DNA of 64,000 bases from Myxococcales bacterium (GTDB taxonomy: Bacteria > Myxococcota_A > Polyangia > Polyangiales > Polyangiaceae). The notes under the pieces are model-generated. The model worked only from the letters and a program-made list of their open reading frames with translations. It was not told the DNA's origin and ran no database searches. A program made the translations under genes and the position numbers. Location of the stretch: the NCBI GenBank assembly GCA_016720545.1, contig JADKKK010000001.1, positions 806,001-870,000 on the forward strand, read 5' to 3'. Below, one piece after another: positions 43,733 to 52,875 of the stretch (positions within the stretch are counted from its first letter, which is position 1; every line of letters starts with the position of its first letter).

Positions 43733-46700
43733 TCACTCGAACTGGAGCCGGAAGCGAAAATCGACGCCGAGGTTCGGGAACGACGCCGAGGCCGTGTTGT
43801 TCACGTTGTCCGCGGTGGCTTGGACGCTGGTGCTTCGCGACAGCCGCCACTCGACGTTCCCGCGGATCTGATCGTCGGTGAAGCTCTTCGTGATCGACGC
43901 GCGCACGTCGTCGGTGAGGCGACGGCCGACCGTGATCTGCGGCTCGGTGCGGCCCGTGCGCGGCGAGTACGAGCTGCCGAATCGAAAATCGTCAATGACA
44001 TTGACGGCTTGCTTCACCGCGCCGCCCGTCCCGCTCACGTTCGCGAACGCCTGGGCGATCGCCGTGCCGAGGTCGCCGATGCGCGCTTGGTCGAGCTCGG
44101 TGCGGGTGAGGCCTACCGTGAGCAGCAGCACGATGTCCTCGCGCGACAGGGCCGGATCCGCGGTCATGTCGAGGCGAAGATCCTGCCCCTCGGCGTACTC
44201 CCCGTAGGCGTGCAGGTTGATGCGCCACGAAGCGCCGCTCCTCCCGGTCACGCTCTGCTGCGCCGACACGTTGTTGCCGCTCGAGAACCGCCGAAAGTCG
44301 GTGCTCGCGACGATGTCGACGTACGGCTGGATCTTCGACGCGTCCTCGAACGTGATGATGGCCTGCTGGACGTCGAAGTCGTTCGCGAGCAGGTGGAGCC
44401 GCCCGCCCGGGAGGGCCCGCACCTCGCCCCGCAGACCCACTCGCTGGTTCGTGCCCGAGACCTGGAGCCCCTGCGGCCCGAGGCCGAGCTGCGCCTCCAC
44501 GAGGTTGTTGCGGATCCGCAGCGGGGCGGTCGAGCGGACCACGAGATCGGGCCCGAGCACCACGGTGTCGAGCGAAGGATCGTAGCCCTTCACGGCCGTG
44601 CGGGCCGCGCCTCCGCGGAGCGCGTCGTTCACGTCGATCGCCATGGGGCGGGTGTACTCGAGCGCCGAGAGCGACACCTCGCCCGACACGTGCGGCAGGC
44701 GCGCGCTGCCCGCGCCCGTCGCGAGGGCGTTGTAGGTGACGCGCAGATCGGTATCCACGGCCGCCGTCACGCCCTCTCCCGGCTTGAGCTGGAGCCCGCG
44801 CGACACCACGCGCGCCTCCATCGAGCCGAGCTGATTGCCGCGGAGCGGCGCACGCCCCGTCAGCGAGACGACGCCGCCGGCGAAGTCCGCCTTCGCGCGG
44901 GTGATCCTCAGCTCCTCATCGTCGGCGACGATGTCGACGTTGAGCGACGAGATGGCGCTCGGCAGCCCCTGGACGGTGAGCTCGGCGTCGCGGAGGCGCG
45001 CCTCTCCCGAGATGTCCGGCTGCAGCGCGCGCCCGGTGACTCGCACGGCCCCGCTGAGCTTCCCGCTGGCCCGCGTGAGCTTGGGCACGATGCCGGAGAA
45101 GATGCCGAGATCGACGGGCGCGAGCTCGGCGCGGAGATCGAGCGTGGGGTCCTTGCTGGAGACGCGGGCGAGGCCACCGCGCAGCGTGAACGTGCCGTGG
45201 AAGTTGTTGCCGGAGGCGATGTCGAAGCCGAGCGGCGGCAGCGCGATCGAGTCGTCGCTGTAGAGGATCTGCACGGGCGTGGGCTGCCACGCGATGCGTT
45301 GGTCACCGCGGAAGAACGAGATCGACTTGGGCGCGAACGCGACCTTCGCGTTCGCGAGGTCGTCGAACCGCAGGCGCTCGACCTGCATGTCCGCCGAGAG
45401 CTCGCCGCCGGTGGTCTCCACGGGGTCGACGGCGTCGAGTTGGTCGGCGCTGCGCGGGGAGTAGCTCGCCATGCCGATCACGAGGCCGAGGTCGACCTTT
45501 CGGAAGAGCGCCTTGCCAGAGAAGTTCGGAGATTTCTCCCGTGATATCGCGACGTTCTCGAGCATGATCTGGCGATCGAAGAGATCGCCGGAGAGCAAGT
45601 AGTCGCCCGCCGAGCTCGTGTCCGCGAGGTACGCCTGGAGGTCGAACGGCTTCGCCGGCGGCAGGCACTTGCCCGTCGTCCTGCGCGGGGTCTCCTTGGG
45701 CGGCGCGGGCACCATCTCGAAGTGCACGTGCGATGCGCCGAGCTTCTTGCCGCGAAAGCGGACCGGCGTGACCTCCGCGTCGCCGTTCACGTAGATCGCG
45801 CTGCCGGTGCCGCCCACGCGGGCGACGACGGACACGGCGCCGTCGACACCAGGCGCCGCCGCGCCGAGCGCCGCGATGCGCGACAGCGGGACGCCGTCGA
45901 CGGCGATGTTCCCCCGGAGCGCCCCTCCCCTCGCGAGCTGGAGAGAGCCGAGCACCGACCCGACCGGGCTCTTGCCCTCACGCTGCACCTTATGGAGGGT
46001 GAGGGCGCGCACGAACAGCTCCGCCCCGTCGATGCCGCCGCGCGGGTCGTACCAGCGAAACTCGAAGTCGCCCTTCCCCGCGTCGAAGTGCTCCCCGAAC
46101 AGCATCACGTCGCGCACCGAGGCCTGCGACGCGACCGAGATGAAGCCGCCCTTGCACTCGTCCTCCGGGCCGCCTAGCGCCACGTGCAGGCGCACTGTGG
46201 CGTCGTCGACTCGGCCGTCGATCGGATCGAAGCGGGGATCGCGGTGGAGGCCGAAGATCGATAGAAGGCCGACGTCGGCCTTGGGGTCGCGTTCGCGTTC
46301 GCGGGCGGGCTCCTTCAGGAGGAAGCTCTTCGTGGTGATCGTGGCGTCGAGCCGCATCGCGGCCGGCCCGCCAAAGTCGAGGCGCCCCGTGGGCATCTGG
46401 TACTTGCTCTTGCCCTTCGTCCCCGAGATCTCGGAGAGATCGAGCACGCGGCCGCGGAGCGCGACCTTCCCGCCTTCGATGTCGCCCAGCTTGAACTCGT
46501 TGAGCTCGTAACCGGTGATCTTCTTCACGACGCCGTCGATCTTCGGATCGCCCTGCGTGTTGTAGACGTCGACCTCCACCTCGGCGAAGCCCTTCATCTT
46601 GATGTTGCCGATCGGCGAAATCTCCTCGAGATCTACGCGCGCGTTCGGGATGTCGACGCGCAGGCCGCCCGCATAGCCGATGAACACCACGCGGCCGTCC

Positions 46701-48271
46701 ACCACGCTGCTGCCCGTGACGAGCCTGGGGGAGACGAAGCTCACGCCGTCGGGTCGCACCGCGAAATGCGACTGCAGCTGCGCCTCCCGCAGCCCGATGA
46801 TGCGGGAGCGGCCGGGATCGGCGACCGGCGAGTCGTACACGGCGAACTCACCGGTGCGGGCGACGAGGTCGGCGTCGAGCTTCAGCGGCACGAGCGACCC
46901 GCCGAAGTGCGGCACGTGGACCTCGTCGATGTCCCACCGCACGTGCGTGTGCTGCGAGACCCCGAGCTCCGCCATCAGCCTCACGAAGTCGACGCCACGG
47001 ATGTCGACCGTGGCCGACACGGCGTCCTCGCTCGCGGGCTCGAGCGGCCGCACCCTCACGCGGGTGAGGTTGGCCTCCCCTCCCGCGATCCTCACCGTCA
47101 GGCGCTGGCTCTCCAGCACCTGAGAGCCCTTGCGCGCAGGATCGGTCTCCTTGCGCAGCACGAGGTCCCCGTGAATCTCCTGGGCGAACGTGTAGTGGTC
47201 GACGCGTACGCCTTCGGCGTGGAGGATGCCCTTGAAGTCGGGCAGCTCGTCGACGGAGGAGAACTTGGCCTCGCCCTCGAGGCGCACCCACCCGTCGGTG
47301 TCCGGCGCGCCGGGCACGCGCGAGGCGAGCGCGATGGGCGCCCGCACGAGCAGGTGTCCGTCCACTCGGGGGAACGTCTGGCCCTCCTCCGGCAAGAGGA
47401 GCGTCGTGTGGTGGAGCTCGAGATCGAGGCGCCGCTTGTCGCTGTGGGGCAGCGAGCAGCCGGTGAACGTGTCGCCGAGGGGGTCGAGATCGACGCCGCC
47501 GTGGGCGATGAAGCGCCGCACGAGGATGCGCCCTCCCTCCACGCGGACGCGGGCGTCGAGGTCGCAGAGCATGTCGTCCTCCGAGTCGACCTCGACGCGC
47601 CGCTTCGCGTCCCCGGGGTCGACCATGCGGAGCCAGGTGGAGCGCGCGACGCCCACCCGAAGCGCGATGTCGAAGTCCGACGCGGCCACCGCCGAGACCT
47701 CCTCCGCGGTGACGTCGACGTCGACGTCCGCGAGAGTGACGTGGAACGCGTCGACCGCCAAGTCGACGTGCGCGTCACTCACGCTGACGACGTTGAACGG
47801 CGCGCGAAACGGCTTCTTCTCCTTCGACTCGGGCAGGGTCACGTTGAGGTTCGCGAGCTTGCCGTCCTTCCCGATGACGACGCGCACGTGGGGTCCCTCG
47901 ACGTCGATCTCGTCGATGTCGAGCTTGCCGGCCAGGAGCGCGAAGAGCCGGGGGCGCGCCATCGCGCGCCTCGCCTCGAGGAAGGGGCCGCGGCCGTCGG
48001 TCGCCTCGACGCGGACGTTGCGGAGCTCCACGGCGAGAGGCAGGAGCGACAGGCTGAGGTCATAGCGGGCCGTGACGCCTTGCTCCTTGATGAGCTTGGC
48101 GGTCTCCCGTGCCGCGAAATCCCGCACGAGGTTCGTGCGCGCCAGGGCGGCGACGCCCACCGGAACGAGCCCGACGAGCGCGAGGAGCACCGACAGGACC
48201 AGGGCCAGGGCGCGCCCCCACGCGAAGCGCCGCTTCTTGCGCTGAACGGGGAGGAGGAGTGAGGGAGGCAT
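43733..48271 (-). CDS. tamB: TamB-like translocation/assembly module protein (AsmA family)
   Basis: The 1512-residue protein has a single N-terminal transmembrane segment (ALALVLSVLLALVGLVPVGV, about 21-42), then a long beta-rich region of AsmA/DUF490 type, and a C-terminal TamB domain that includes LNDALRGGA-like and TGRSGASWRINLHAYGEYAEG sequences. It ends in a beta segment (GVDFRFRLQFE). Such proteins span the periplasm and form a groove that carries lipids or helps assemble outer-membrane proteins. It lies directly upstream of the Omp85 gene, the usual TamA-TamB pairing. ATG 48271 lacks an obvious ribosome site. The size is close to that of other TamB proteins (about 1200-1500). Confidence 0.9.
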   Translation of the reverse strand: MPPSLLLPVQRKKRRFAWGRALALVLSVLLALVGLVPVGVAALARTNLVRDFAARETAKLIKEQGVTARYDLSLSLLPLAVELRNVRVEATDGRGPFLEARRAMARPRLFALLAGKLDIDEIDVEGPHVRVVIGKDGKLANLNVTLPESKEKKPFRAPFNVVSVSDAHVDLAVDAFHVTLADVDVDVTAEEVSAVAASDFDIALRVGVARSTWLRMVDPGDAKRRVEVDSEDDMLCDLDARVRVEGGRILVRRFIAHGGVDLDPLGDTFTGCSLPHSDKRRLDLELHHTTLLLPEEGQTFPRVDGHLLVRAPIALASRVPGAPDTDGWVRLEGEAKFSSVDELPDFKGILHAEGVRVDHYTFAQEIHGDLVLRKETDPARKGSQVLESQRLTVRIAGGEANLTRVRVRPLEPASEDAVSATVDIRGVDFVRLMAELGVSQHTHVRWDIDEVHVPHFGGSLVPLKLDADLVARTGEFAVYDSPVADPGRSRIIGLREAQLQSHFAVRPDGVSFVSPRLVTGSSVVDGRVVFIGYAGGLRVDIPNARVDLEEISPIGNIKMKGFAEVEVDVYNTQGDPKIDGVVKKITGYELNEFKLGDIEGGKVALRGRVLDLSEISGTKGKSKYQMPTGRLDFGGPAAMRLDATITTKSFLLKEPARERERDPKADVGLLSIFGLHRDPRFDPIDGRVDDATVRLHVALGGPEDECKGGFISVASQASVRDVMLFGEHFDAGKGDFEFRWYDPRGGIDGAELFVRALTLHKVQREGKSPVGSVLGSLQLARGGALRGNIAVDGVPLSRIAALGAAAPGVDGAVSVVARVGGTGSAIYVNGDAEVTPVRFRGKKLGASHVHFEMVPAPPKETPRRTTGKCLPPAKPFDLQAYLADTSSAGDYLLSGDLFDRQIMLENVAISREKSPNFSGKALFRKVDLGLVIGMASYSPRSADQLDAVDPVETTGGELSADMQVERLRFDDLANAKVAFAPKSISFFRGDQRIAWQPTPVQILYSDDSIALPPLGFDIASGNNFHGTFTLRGGLARVSSKDPTLDLRAELAPVDLGIFSGIVPKLTRASGKLSGAVRVTGRALQPDISGEARLRDAELTVQGLPSAISSLNVDIVADDEELRITRAKADFAGGVVSLTGRAPLRGNQLGSMEARVVSRGLQLKPGEGVTAAVDTDLRVTYNALATGAGSARLPHVSGEVSLSALEYTRPMAIDVNDALRGGAARTAVKGYDPSLDTVVLGPDLVVRSTAPLRIRNNLVEAQLGLGPQGLQVSGTNQRVGLRGEVRALPGGRLHLLANDFDVQQAIITFEDASKIQPYVDIVASTDFRRFSSGNNVSAQQSVTGRSGASWRINLHAYGEYAEGQDLRLDMTADPALSREDIVLLLTVGLTRTELDQARIGDLGTAIAQAFANVSGTGGAVKQAVNVIDDFRFGSSYSPRTGRTEPQITVGRRLTDDVRASITKSFTDDQIRGNVEWRLSRSTSVQATADNVNNTASASFPNLGVDFRFRLQFE

Positions 48272-48360
48272 GCGAGGCTGGGCGAGCTACGCGTGAAAAA
48301 GTAGCCCGTCCCGCGGTTTGGTTCCCGGGAATCTTGCCCCGACGGTGCTAAGCGTGCCCC

Positions 48361-49071
48361 ATGCGGAGGAGGTCGGAGGGAGTCGTCGGGGCGGACCACA
48401 TCGTGCCCACGCTCATCGAGCGGGTCGAGCGACGCGATCCGCACGAGGTGATCGCTCGGCTCGAGCCGTTCGTCACGGAGGAGCGCCGCGCGCGCCTGCA
48501 GAGCGTGTTCGCCGCGCGCCTCGAGAGCGTCGCGGTGCTCTTCGACTCGCCCTACGACCCGCACAACGGGGCCGCCGTGCTGCGCTCGTGCGAGGCGTTC
48601 GGCGTGCAGGCGCTCCACGTGATCGAGCGCCAGCGCCCCTTCCTCGTCGCCCACACGGTGGCGCGGGGCGCGGAGAAGTGGGTCGACATCGCGCGCCACA
48701 CGAGCGTCTCCGAGGCCGTCACGCGCGCCCGGGCCGCCGGCTACGAGCTCATCGGCACTCACCCCGAGGGCGAGCTCGCCCCCGAGGCCCTCGCGACCGT
48801 CCCGCGGCTCATGCTGGTGCTCGGCAGCGAGCGCGAGGGCATCGCCGAGGAGCTCTCCGCGGCGTGCTCGCGCCGCGTGCGCGTGCCGATGCGCGGCTTC
48901 GTGGAGAGCCTCAACGTGAGCGTCACCGCGGCCATCCTGCTCTCGGCGGCGACGCGCGGCCGCGAAGGCGATCTCTCCGACGCGGCGAAGGCGAGGCTCT
49001 ACGCGCGCGGCCTGTTCTTCTCGGTGAACCGCGCGCGCGAGCTGCTCGACGACGAAGGAGAGGCGCCATGA
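48361..49071 (+). CDS. trmH: tRNA (guanosine-2'-O-)-methyltransferase, SpoU/TrmH family
   Basis: The 236-residue SPOUT methyltransferase carries motif 1 (DSPYDPHNGAAVLRSCEAFG), motif 2 (LMLVLGSEREGI) and motif 3 (VPMRGFVESLNVSVTAAILL), which form the trefoil knot and bind S-adenosylmethionine. The catalytic Arg is in NGAAVLRSCEA. Its length and the N-terminal helical part fit TrmH, which methylates G18 of tRNA. It overlaps the CDGSH gene by 4 nt (ATGA). Confidence 0.9.
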   Translation: MRRRSEGVVGADHIVPTLIERVERRDPHEVIARLEPFVTEERRARLQSVFAARLESVAVLFDSPYDPHNGAAVLRSCEAFGVQALHVIERQRPFLVAHTVARGAEKWVDIARHTSVSEAVTRARAAGYELIGTHPEGELAPEALATVPRLMLVLGSEREGIAEELSAACSRRVRVPMRGFVESLNVSVTAAILLSAATRGREGDLSDAAKARLYARGLFFSVNRARELLDDEGEAP

Positions 49072-49313
49072 GCATGCCCCCCACCGACAAGAAGCCCAGA
49101 AACCAGGTGAAGGTCACCTTCTTCAAGAATGGCCCTCTGCAAGTCAAGGGGCCCGTCACGCTCTTCGACGGCGACACCCAGACCGAGATCGTGCCCGACG
49201 AGCTCCCCGTGTACTTGTGCCGCTGCGGCGCGAGCAAGAACAAGCCCTTCTGCGACGGCGCGCACAACCGCATCGGCTTCAACGGCGCGTGCGTGAAGGG
49301 CGCGCGCGGCTGA
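49068..49313 (+). CDS. CDGSH iron-sulfur domain protein
   Basis: The 81-residue protein contains the [2Fe-2S]-binding motif YLCRCGASKNKPFCDGAHN, with the three Cys and one His ligands of the CDGSH (mitoNEET-type) family at about residues 51, 53, 62 and 66. The N-terminal KVTFFKNGPLQVKGPVTLFD matches bacterial single-domain members. It is translationally coupled to trmH. The role is unknown; family members act in redox or iron homeostasis. Confidence 0.9.
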   Translation: MSMPPTDKKPRNQVKVTFFKNGPLQVKGPVTLFDGDTQTEIVPDELPVYLCRCGASKNKPFCDGAHNRIGFNGACVKGARG

Positions 49314-49385
49314 GGTCGACCGGGGGTACACTCCCCAACGTGATTCGAAGACCACGCCCGACTGGCCTCGTGAAGGAGGGCTCAC

Positions 49386-50210
49386 GTGTATCGTGAAGCC
49401 GCCGCGGCTCCCCCCGATCCTGGCGAGTCGTTCTGCTACTTCTGCGGCCGCCGGGGAAGGGCCGATCAGCCCTGCGTCGCGTGCCGAGTCGAGATGCCCG
49501 CGATCCCGTGTGCGTGCGGGGCGAGGTGCTCTCCCTTCGAGACGGCGTGTCCCCACTGCCGCGGGCCGCTGCGGGAGCCCGACCTCCCGCCGATGGACTG
49601 CCCAGCATGCGCTGCGGCGCACCGGCCAGCCGGGCCGCTCGTGCGCTTCTCCACGGACGATCTCACGCTGCACGGGTGCAACACGTGCCGTGGGGTGTTC
49701 GTCGCCGCGCGCGCGTGGTGTTCGCTGCTCCTCTCGCCGCACCGCGCGCCCGAGCTCCCGGCCGCGGGACCGTCGAGCGGAGGGACCCTCGCGTCCTTGA
49801 ATTGCCCGGCGTGCCGGCGGGAGCTCGAGCGTGGCGCTTTCGCTGGGCGTTCGGGCGTCACCGTCGACCTCTGCGACCGCCACGGCCTGTGGCTCGACGC
49901 CGACGAGCTCCGCGGGATCCTCCGGTTCTGCGCGGAGGGCGGCCGCGACTTGTCGGCCGCGGAGGCTGCCCCGCTGGTGCTGCCCCCGCCGATCCGCATG
50001 CCGAACACGTTTCTGCAGGCGGGGCTGACGGGGGGCCGGCCCGGGGGCCGGGCCGGAGGGCTGGCGGAGACCTTGACCTTCGGGCTGATCGCGATCGCGC
50101 TCGCGGTCGCCGTCTCGGCGATTCAGAAGTGCTCGCGCGATCGCCATTCGTCCCCGGGCAGGGGTGTGCACGACGCCCCCGCGCCGACGGGAGCCGTCGC
50201 CGGCAAGTGA
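49386..50210 (+). CDS. Zinc-ribbon protein with C-terminal membrane segment
   Basis: The 274-residue protein begins with GTG 49386 after GGAGGG. It carries several CxxC pairs: CYFCGRRG, CVAC, CACGARC, CPHC, CPACAAA and GCNTCRG, then CPACRRELE and LCDRHGLWLDADEL, the last resembling the TFIIB-type zinc finger family (zf-TFIIB). A hydrophobic segment (LTFGLIAIALAVAVSAI) near residue 240 may insert in the membrane. The function is not known; zf-TFIIB proteins in bacteria are mostly uncharacterised. Confidence 0.75.
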   Translation: MYREAAAAPPDPGESFCYFCGRRGRADQPCVACRVEMPAIPCACGARCSPFETACPHCRGPLREPDLPPMDCPACAAAHRPAGPLVRFSTDDLTLHGCNTCRGVFVAARAWCSLLLSPHRAPELPAAGPSSGGTLASLNCPACRRELERGAFAGRSGVTVDLCDRHGLWLDADELRGILRFCAEGGRDLSAAEAAPLVLPPPIRMPNTFLQAGLTGGRPGGRAGGLAETLTFGLIAIALAVAVSAIQKCSRDRHSSPGRGVHDAPAPTGAVAGK

Positions 50211-50734
50211 GCGAATAGGCCACGACGGAGGCGGGCCCAACTCCACCTGGGCGAGGCTCGATCAGGGCGATCCTCCCGACTTCACCGAGTCCGTCGGCGT
50301 GGAGCTCGAGCCGCGCTCCCTCTACGAAGCGCAGCGCGCGCTCCGCTGCGAGAGAGAGGGGCTCGCCTGCCGCTGAGCGCGGCGTGGCCAGCAGAACCTC
50401 GGGCAACCGGCAGCGAGCCGTGATGCCGTCGTGACTCGTGAGGTAGGGGCGTCACGAGCGCCGACGTCGCCGCAGCTCGGGCAGATCGGCCAACTCCTCG
50501 CGTCCCCGCCGTCCCCGCCCCCTGTCGGCGGAGTCGGCGCGCCCCCGCAGACCAACGGACTACGGAGCGCCCGTGCGCGCCGTGGTCGACCGTCTCTGCG
50601 CGAGGCCCGCTCTTGAACGACGTGCCGCGACCCCACGTGGGGCAGCTGGCGTAGATAGGGGTGTACCGCGCGGCCTCCACGGGCCACGTGATTCGGCCTG
50701 CGCCTACAGCCGCTGCCCGAGGCCGTCGAGCTCG
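50211..50734. other. Intergenic region, no gene seen
   Basis: In this 524-bp stretch I saw no convincing coding frame, hairpin terminator or RNA gene. Some short open frames exist on both strands but their composition looks like chance GC-rich sequence. A gene missed here would have to be unusual. Confidence 0.4.
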
Positions 50735-50974
50735 CTACTCGAGTGGTGTGGGCCCCTGCGGGAGGCTCCGAACGTAGAGGTCCTCCACCTTCTTTCGGGC
50801 CCAAGGCGTGCGCCGGAGGAACTTGAGGCTCGACGAGACGCTCGGGTCGAAGAGGAAGCAGCGCACAGGGATCTGCTCACCGAGCGCTGGCCACCCGTAG
50901 CGTTCGGAGAGGGAGCACACGATGTGCTCGAGTGTGACGCCGTGCAGCGGGTCCTTCGCGCCGGAATTCGACAT
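50735..50974 (-). CDS. VF530 family (DUF2132) small protein
   Basis: The 79-residue protein shows the VF530 signature: KDPLHGVTLEHIVCSLSERY, then YGWPALGEQIPVRCFLFDPS and SLKFLRRTPWARKKVEDLYV. Members are small helical proteins with a DNA-binding-like fold; the cellular role is unclear. It is an isolated gene on the minus strand upstream of the GT39-type gene. Confidence 0.88.
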   Translation of the reverse strand: MSNSGAKDPLHGVTLEHIVCSLSERYGWPALGEQIPVRCFLFDPSVSSSLKFLRRTPWARKKVEDLYVRSLPQGPTPLE

Positions 50975-51033
50975 GTTCGCACCTTTCGCCGACTCAAACT
51001 GACCCCCGAGACCGGGAGATTACGCGACCGGCT

Positions 51034-52875
51034 TCAGCGCGGAGGTGGCGGTGCGGGCACGCGCCTGTGCAAGCTGACGACGGGCACCCCGTCGTGGGTG
51101 AGCACGTACGCCGGCGCGACGTGGCCGTAGTCGCTCCAAATGTTGTAGTCGACCTCCGCCATGTGCAGCTCGTGGTGCACGATCGCGAAGTCGGCCTCGC
51201 TCGGCGATCCGACACCGCGCAGGTCAGTGCGGAGGCGCCGCTCGTCGAGCATGCGAAGCCAGGAGTCCCAGGCGGTGTCGTGGATGAACACCGAGGCGTT
51301 GGCCGGCGCGTGGACACGCAGCCACGGATCGAGGCTCTGCGTGGTGAACCCCCAGAACTGCCGATTGAGCCCCAGGTCGGCCGCGCCGGGCGCCCCGCCC
51401 ACGATCGGGACATACGAAGACAGGCCGAACGGGTGCGAGTGCTGGGTGACGACCAGCGGGCCCACGAGCACGCTCGCGCCGAGCCCGGCCGTGAGCGCGG
51501 CCGTGAGCGCCCCGCGATGGGGCCCCACGAGCTTGTCCTTCAGCGCCGCCTCGGCCCGGAGCAGCACGCGGTCGAAGCCGTGCCCGGCGAAGATCATGAG
51601 GAAAGGATAGGCCGTGATCCAGTGCTTCGTGCCGCCGAAGATGGGAGTCCGCGGGAGCAGGAACACCGCGAGCGGCACGACCACCGAGAGGAAGAGGAGC
51701 GCGGTGCTCTCTTCGCGCTGACCTAGGCTGCGCTCCACGGGCGCGGCGGGGGCGACGGGGCCAGCGGGGGCGATCGCGGAGGTGGACTTGGTGAGGCTCC
51801 CGAGCAAGCCACGCGCCCACGCCACCACGCGCGCCACCTCCACTCGGCCCCAGCTGCTCGCGCCCACGAAGGTGAGCAGCAGGCTGACCGTCGGGACGGT
51901 CGCCAGGATCATGAAGGGCATATACCCCTTTGGAGAAGGCGGGCCGAAGTAGTTCTTCCCGAAGAACTCCATGTTGTAATACTCGTGGTTCATGTGAAAC
52001 GCGAAGTACTCTTGCCAGCGCAAGACAGGCTCGTTCCACATCCACGGCCACAGCCCAATGAACACGATAGGTCCGAGCACGGCCATCGCCACGAGGGCGG
52101 CGGGCACGGGCAGTCGGCCGGCCTTGAGCTCGCGCCCGAGGGTCTCCTTCTGGAAGAGCAGCGCGTGCGGCAAGAACACGCCGGGCAGCATCCACGCGTT
52201 GTGCTTGGTCTCCAGGGTGAGGCCGTACATCACGCCGGCGGCGATCGCCCACGCGAGGCCCCCGTCACGCTGCGACCGCCAGTACACGTAGATGCACGCG
52301 ATCCACATCGCCATGATGGGCACGTCGAAGCAGGCGAGGTGCGCGTGGTAGAACACGTTCGGCATGAGCCCGAGGAGGGCGGCCCCCATGAGGCCCGCCC
52401 GCCGCGAGGAGAGCTGCGTCCCGAACAGATACGTGACGTAGACGGCGAGCCCCATCATCACCATTCCGGGGAACCGGAACGCGGTGCTCGCGTCGGCGAA
52501 GACCTTCCACTTCTCGTGGAGGACCATCCACGAGAGGGCGAAGAGGCTCTTCATGAGGGAGGGGTGCTCGTGGTTCGTGGCCCACACCGAGTCGATGAAG
52601 GGGCGCTTCATGGCCTCGGCCGGGTGCTCGCTCAAGGCGCGGAACCAGGTGGCGTAGCGGCTCGCGGCGCTGAAGTAGAAGCCCTCGTCGCGGGCGAAGC
52701 CGAGGTTCCGGGCGGTGCGGAGGAGCCACACGACGTAGAGCGCGCCGAGCCCGAGACCGAAAGCGTGGTCGCGCGGCTCGAGGTCCCCCGCGGCGCGGGC
52801 GCGGGCGGCAACGCGGGACGGCGCGGGCGCGGGCGCCGGCTCTTCGGCCTCTTCGGGGAGGGGCGTTTCGCTCAC
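51034..52875 (-). CDS. GT39/PMT-type membrane glycosyltransferase
   Basis: The 613-residue polytopic protein has about 10-12 transmembrane helices. It carries the acidic DE motif in the first extracytoplasmic loop (RNLGFARDEGFYFSAASRYA), characteristic of polyprenyl-phosphate-sugar-dependent transferases of the GT39/GT83 (PMT, ArnT) superfamily. HPSLMKSLFAL and FGGTKHWITAYPF are further family-like blocks. It probably transfers a sugar from a lipid carrier to a protein or envelope polymer outside the inner membrane. It starts with GTG 52875 overlapping the upstream stop (GTGA), so it is coupled to the hypothetical protein at 52872-54038, a possible modifier or partner. Confidence 0.85.
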   Translation of the reverse strand: MSETPLPEEAEEPAPAPAPSRVAARARAAGDLEPRDHAFGLGLGALYVVWLLRTARNLGFARDEGFYFSAASRYATWFRALSEHPAEAMKRPFIDSVWATNHEHPSLMKSLFALSWMVLHEKWKVFADASTAFRFPGMVMMGLAVYVTYLFGTQLSSRRAGLMGAALLGLMPNVFYHAHLACFDVPIMAMWIACIYVYWRSQRDGGLAWAIAAGVMYGLTLETKHNAWMLPGVFLPHALLFQKETLGRELKAGRLPVPAALVAMAVLGPIVFIGLWPWMWNEPVLRWQEYFAFHMNHEYYNMEFFGKNYFGPPSPKGYMPFMILATVPTVSLLLTFVGASSWGRVEVARVVAWARGLLGSLTKSTSAIAPAGPVAPAAPVERSLGQREESTALLFLSVVVPLAVFLLPRTPIFGGTKHWITAYPFLMIFAGHGFDRVLLRAEAALKDKLVGPHRGALTAALTAGLGASVLVGPLVVTQHSHPFGLSSYVPIVGGAPGAADLGLNRQFWGFTTQSLDPWLRVHAPANASVFIHDTAWDSWLRMLDERRLRTDLRGVGSPSEADFAIVHHELHMAEVDYNIWSDYGHVAPAYVLTHDGVPVVSLHRRVPAPPPPR

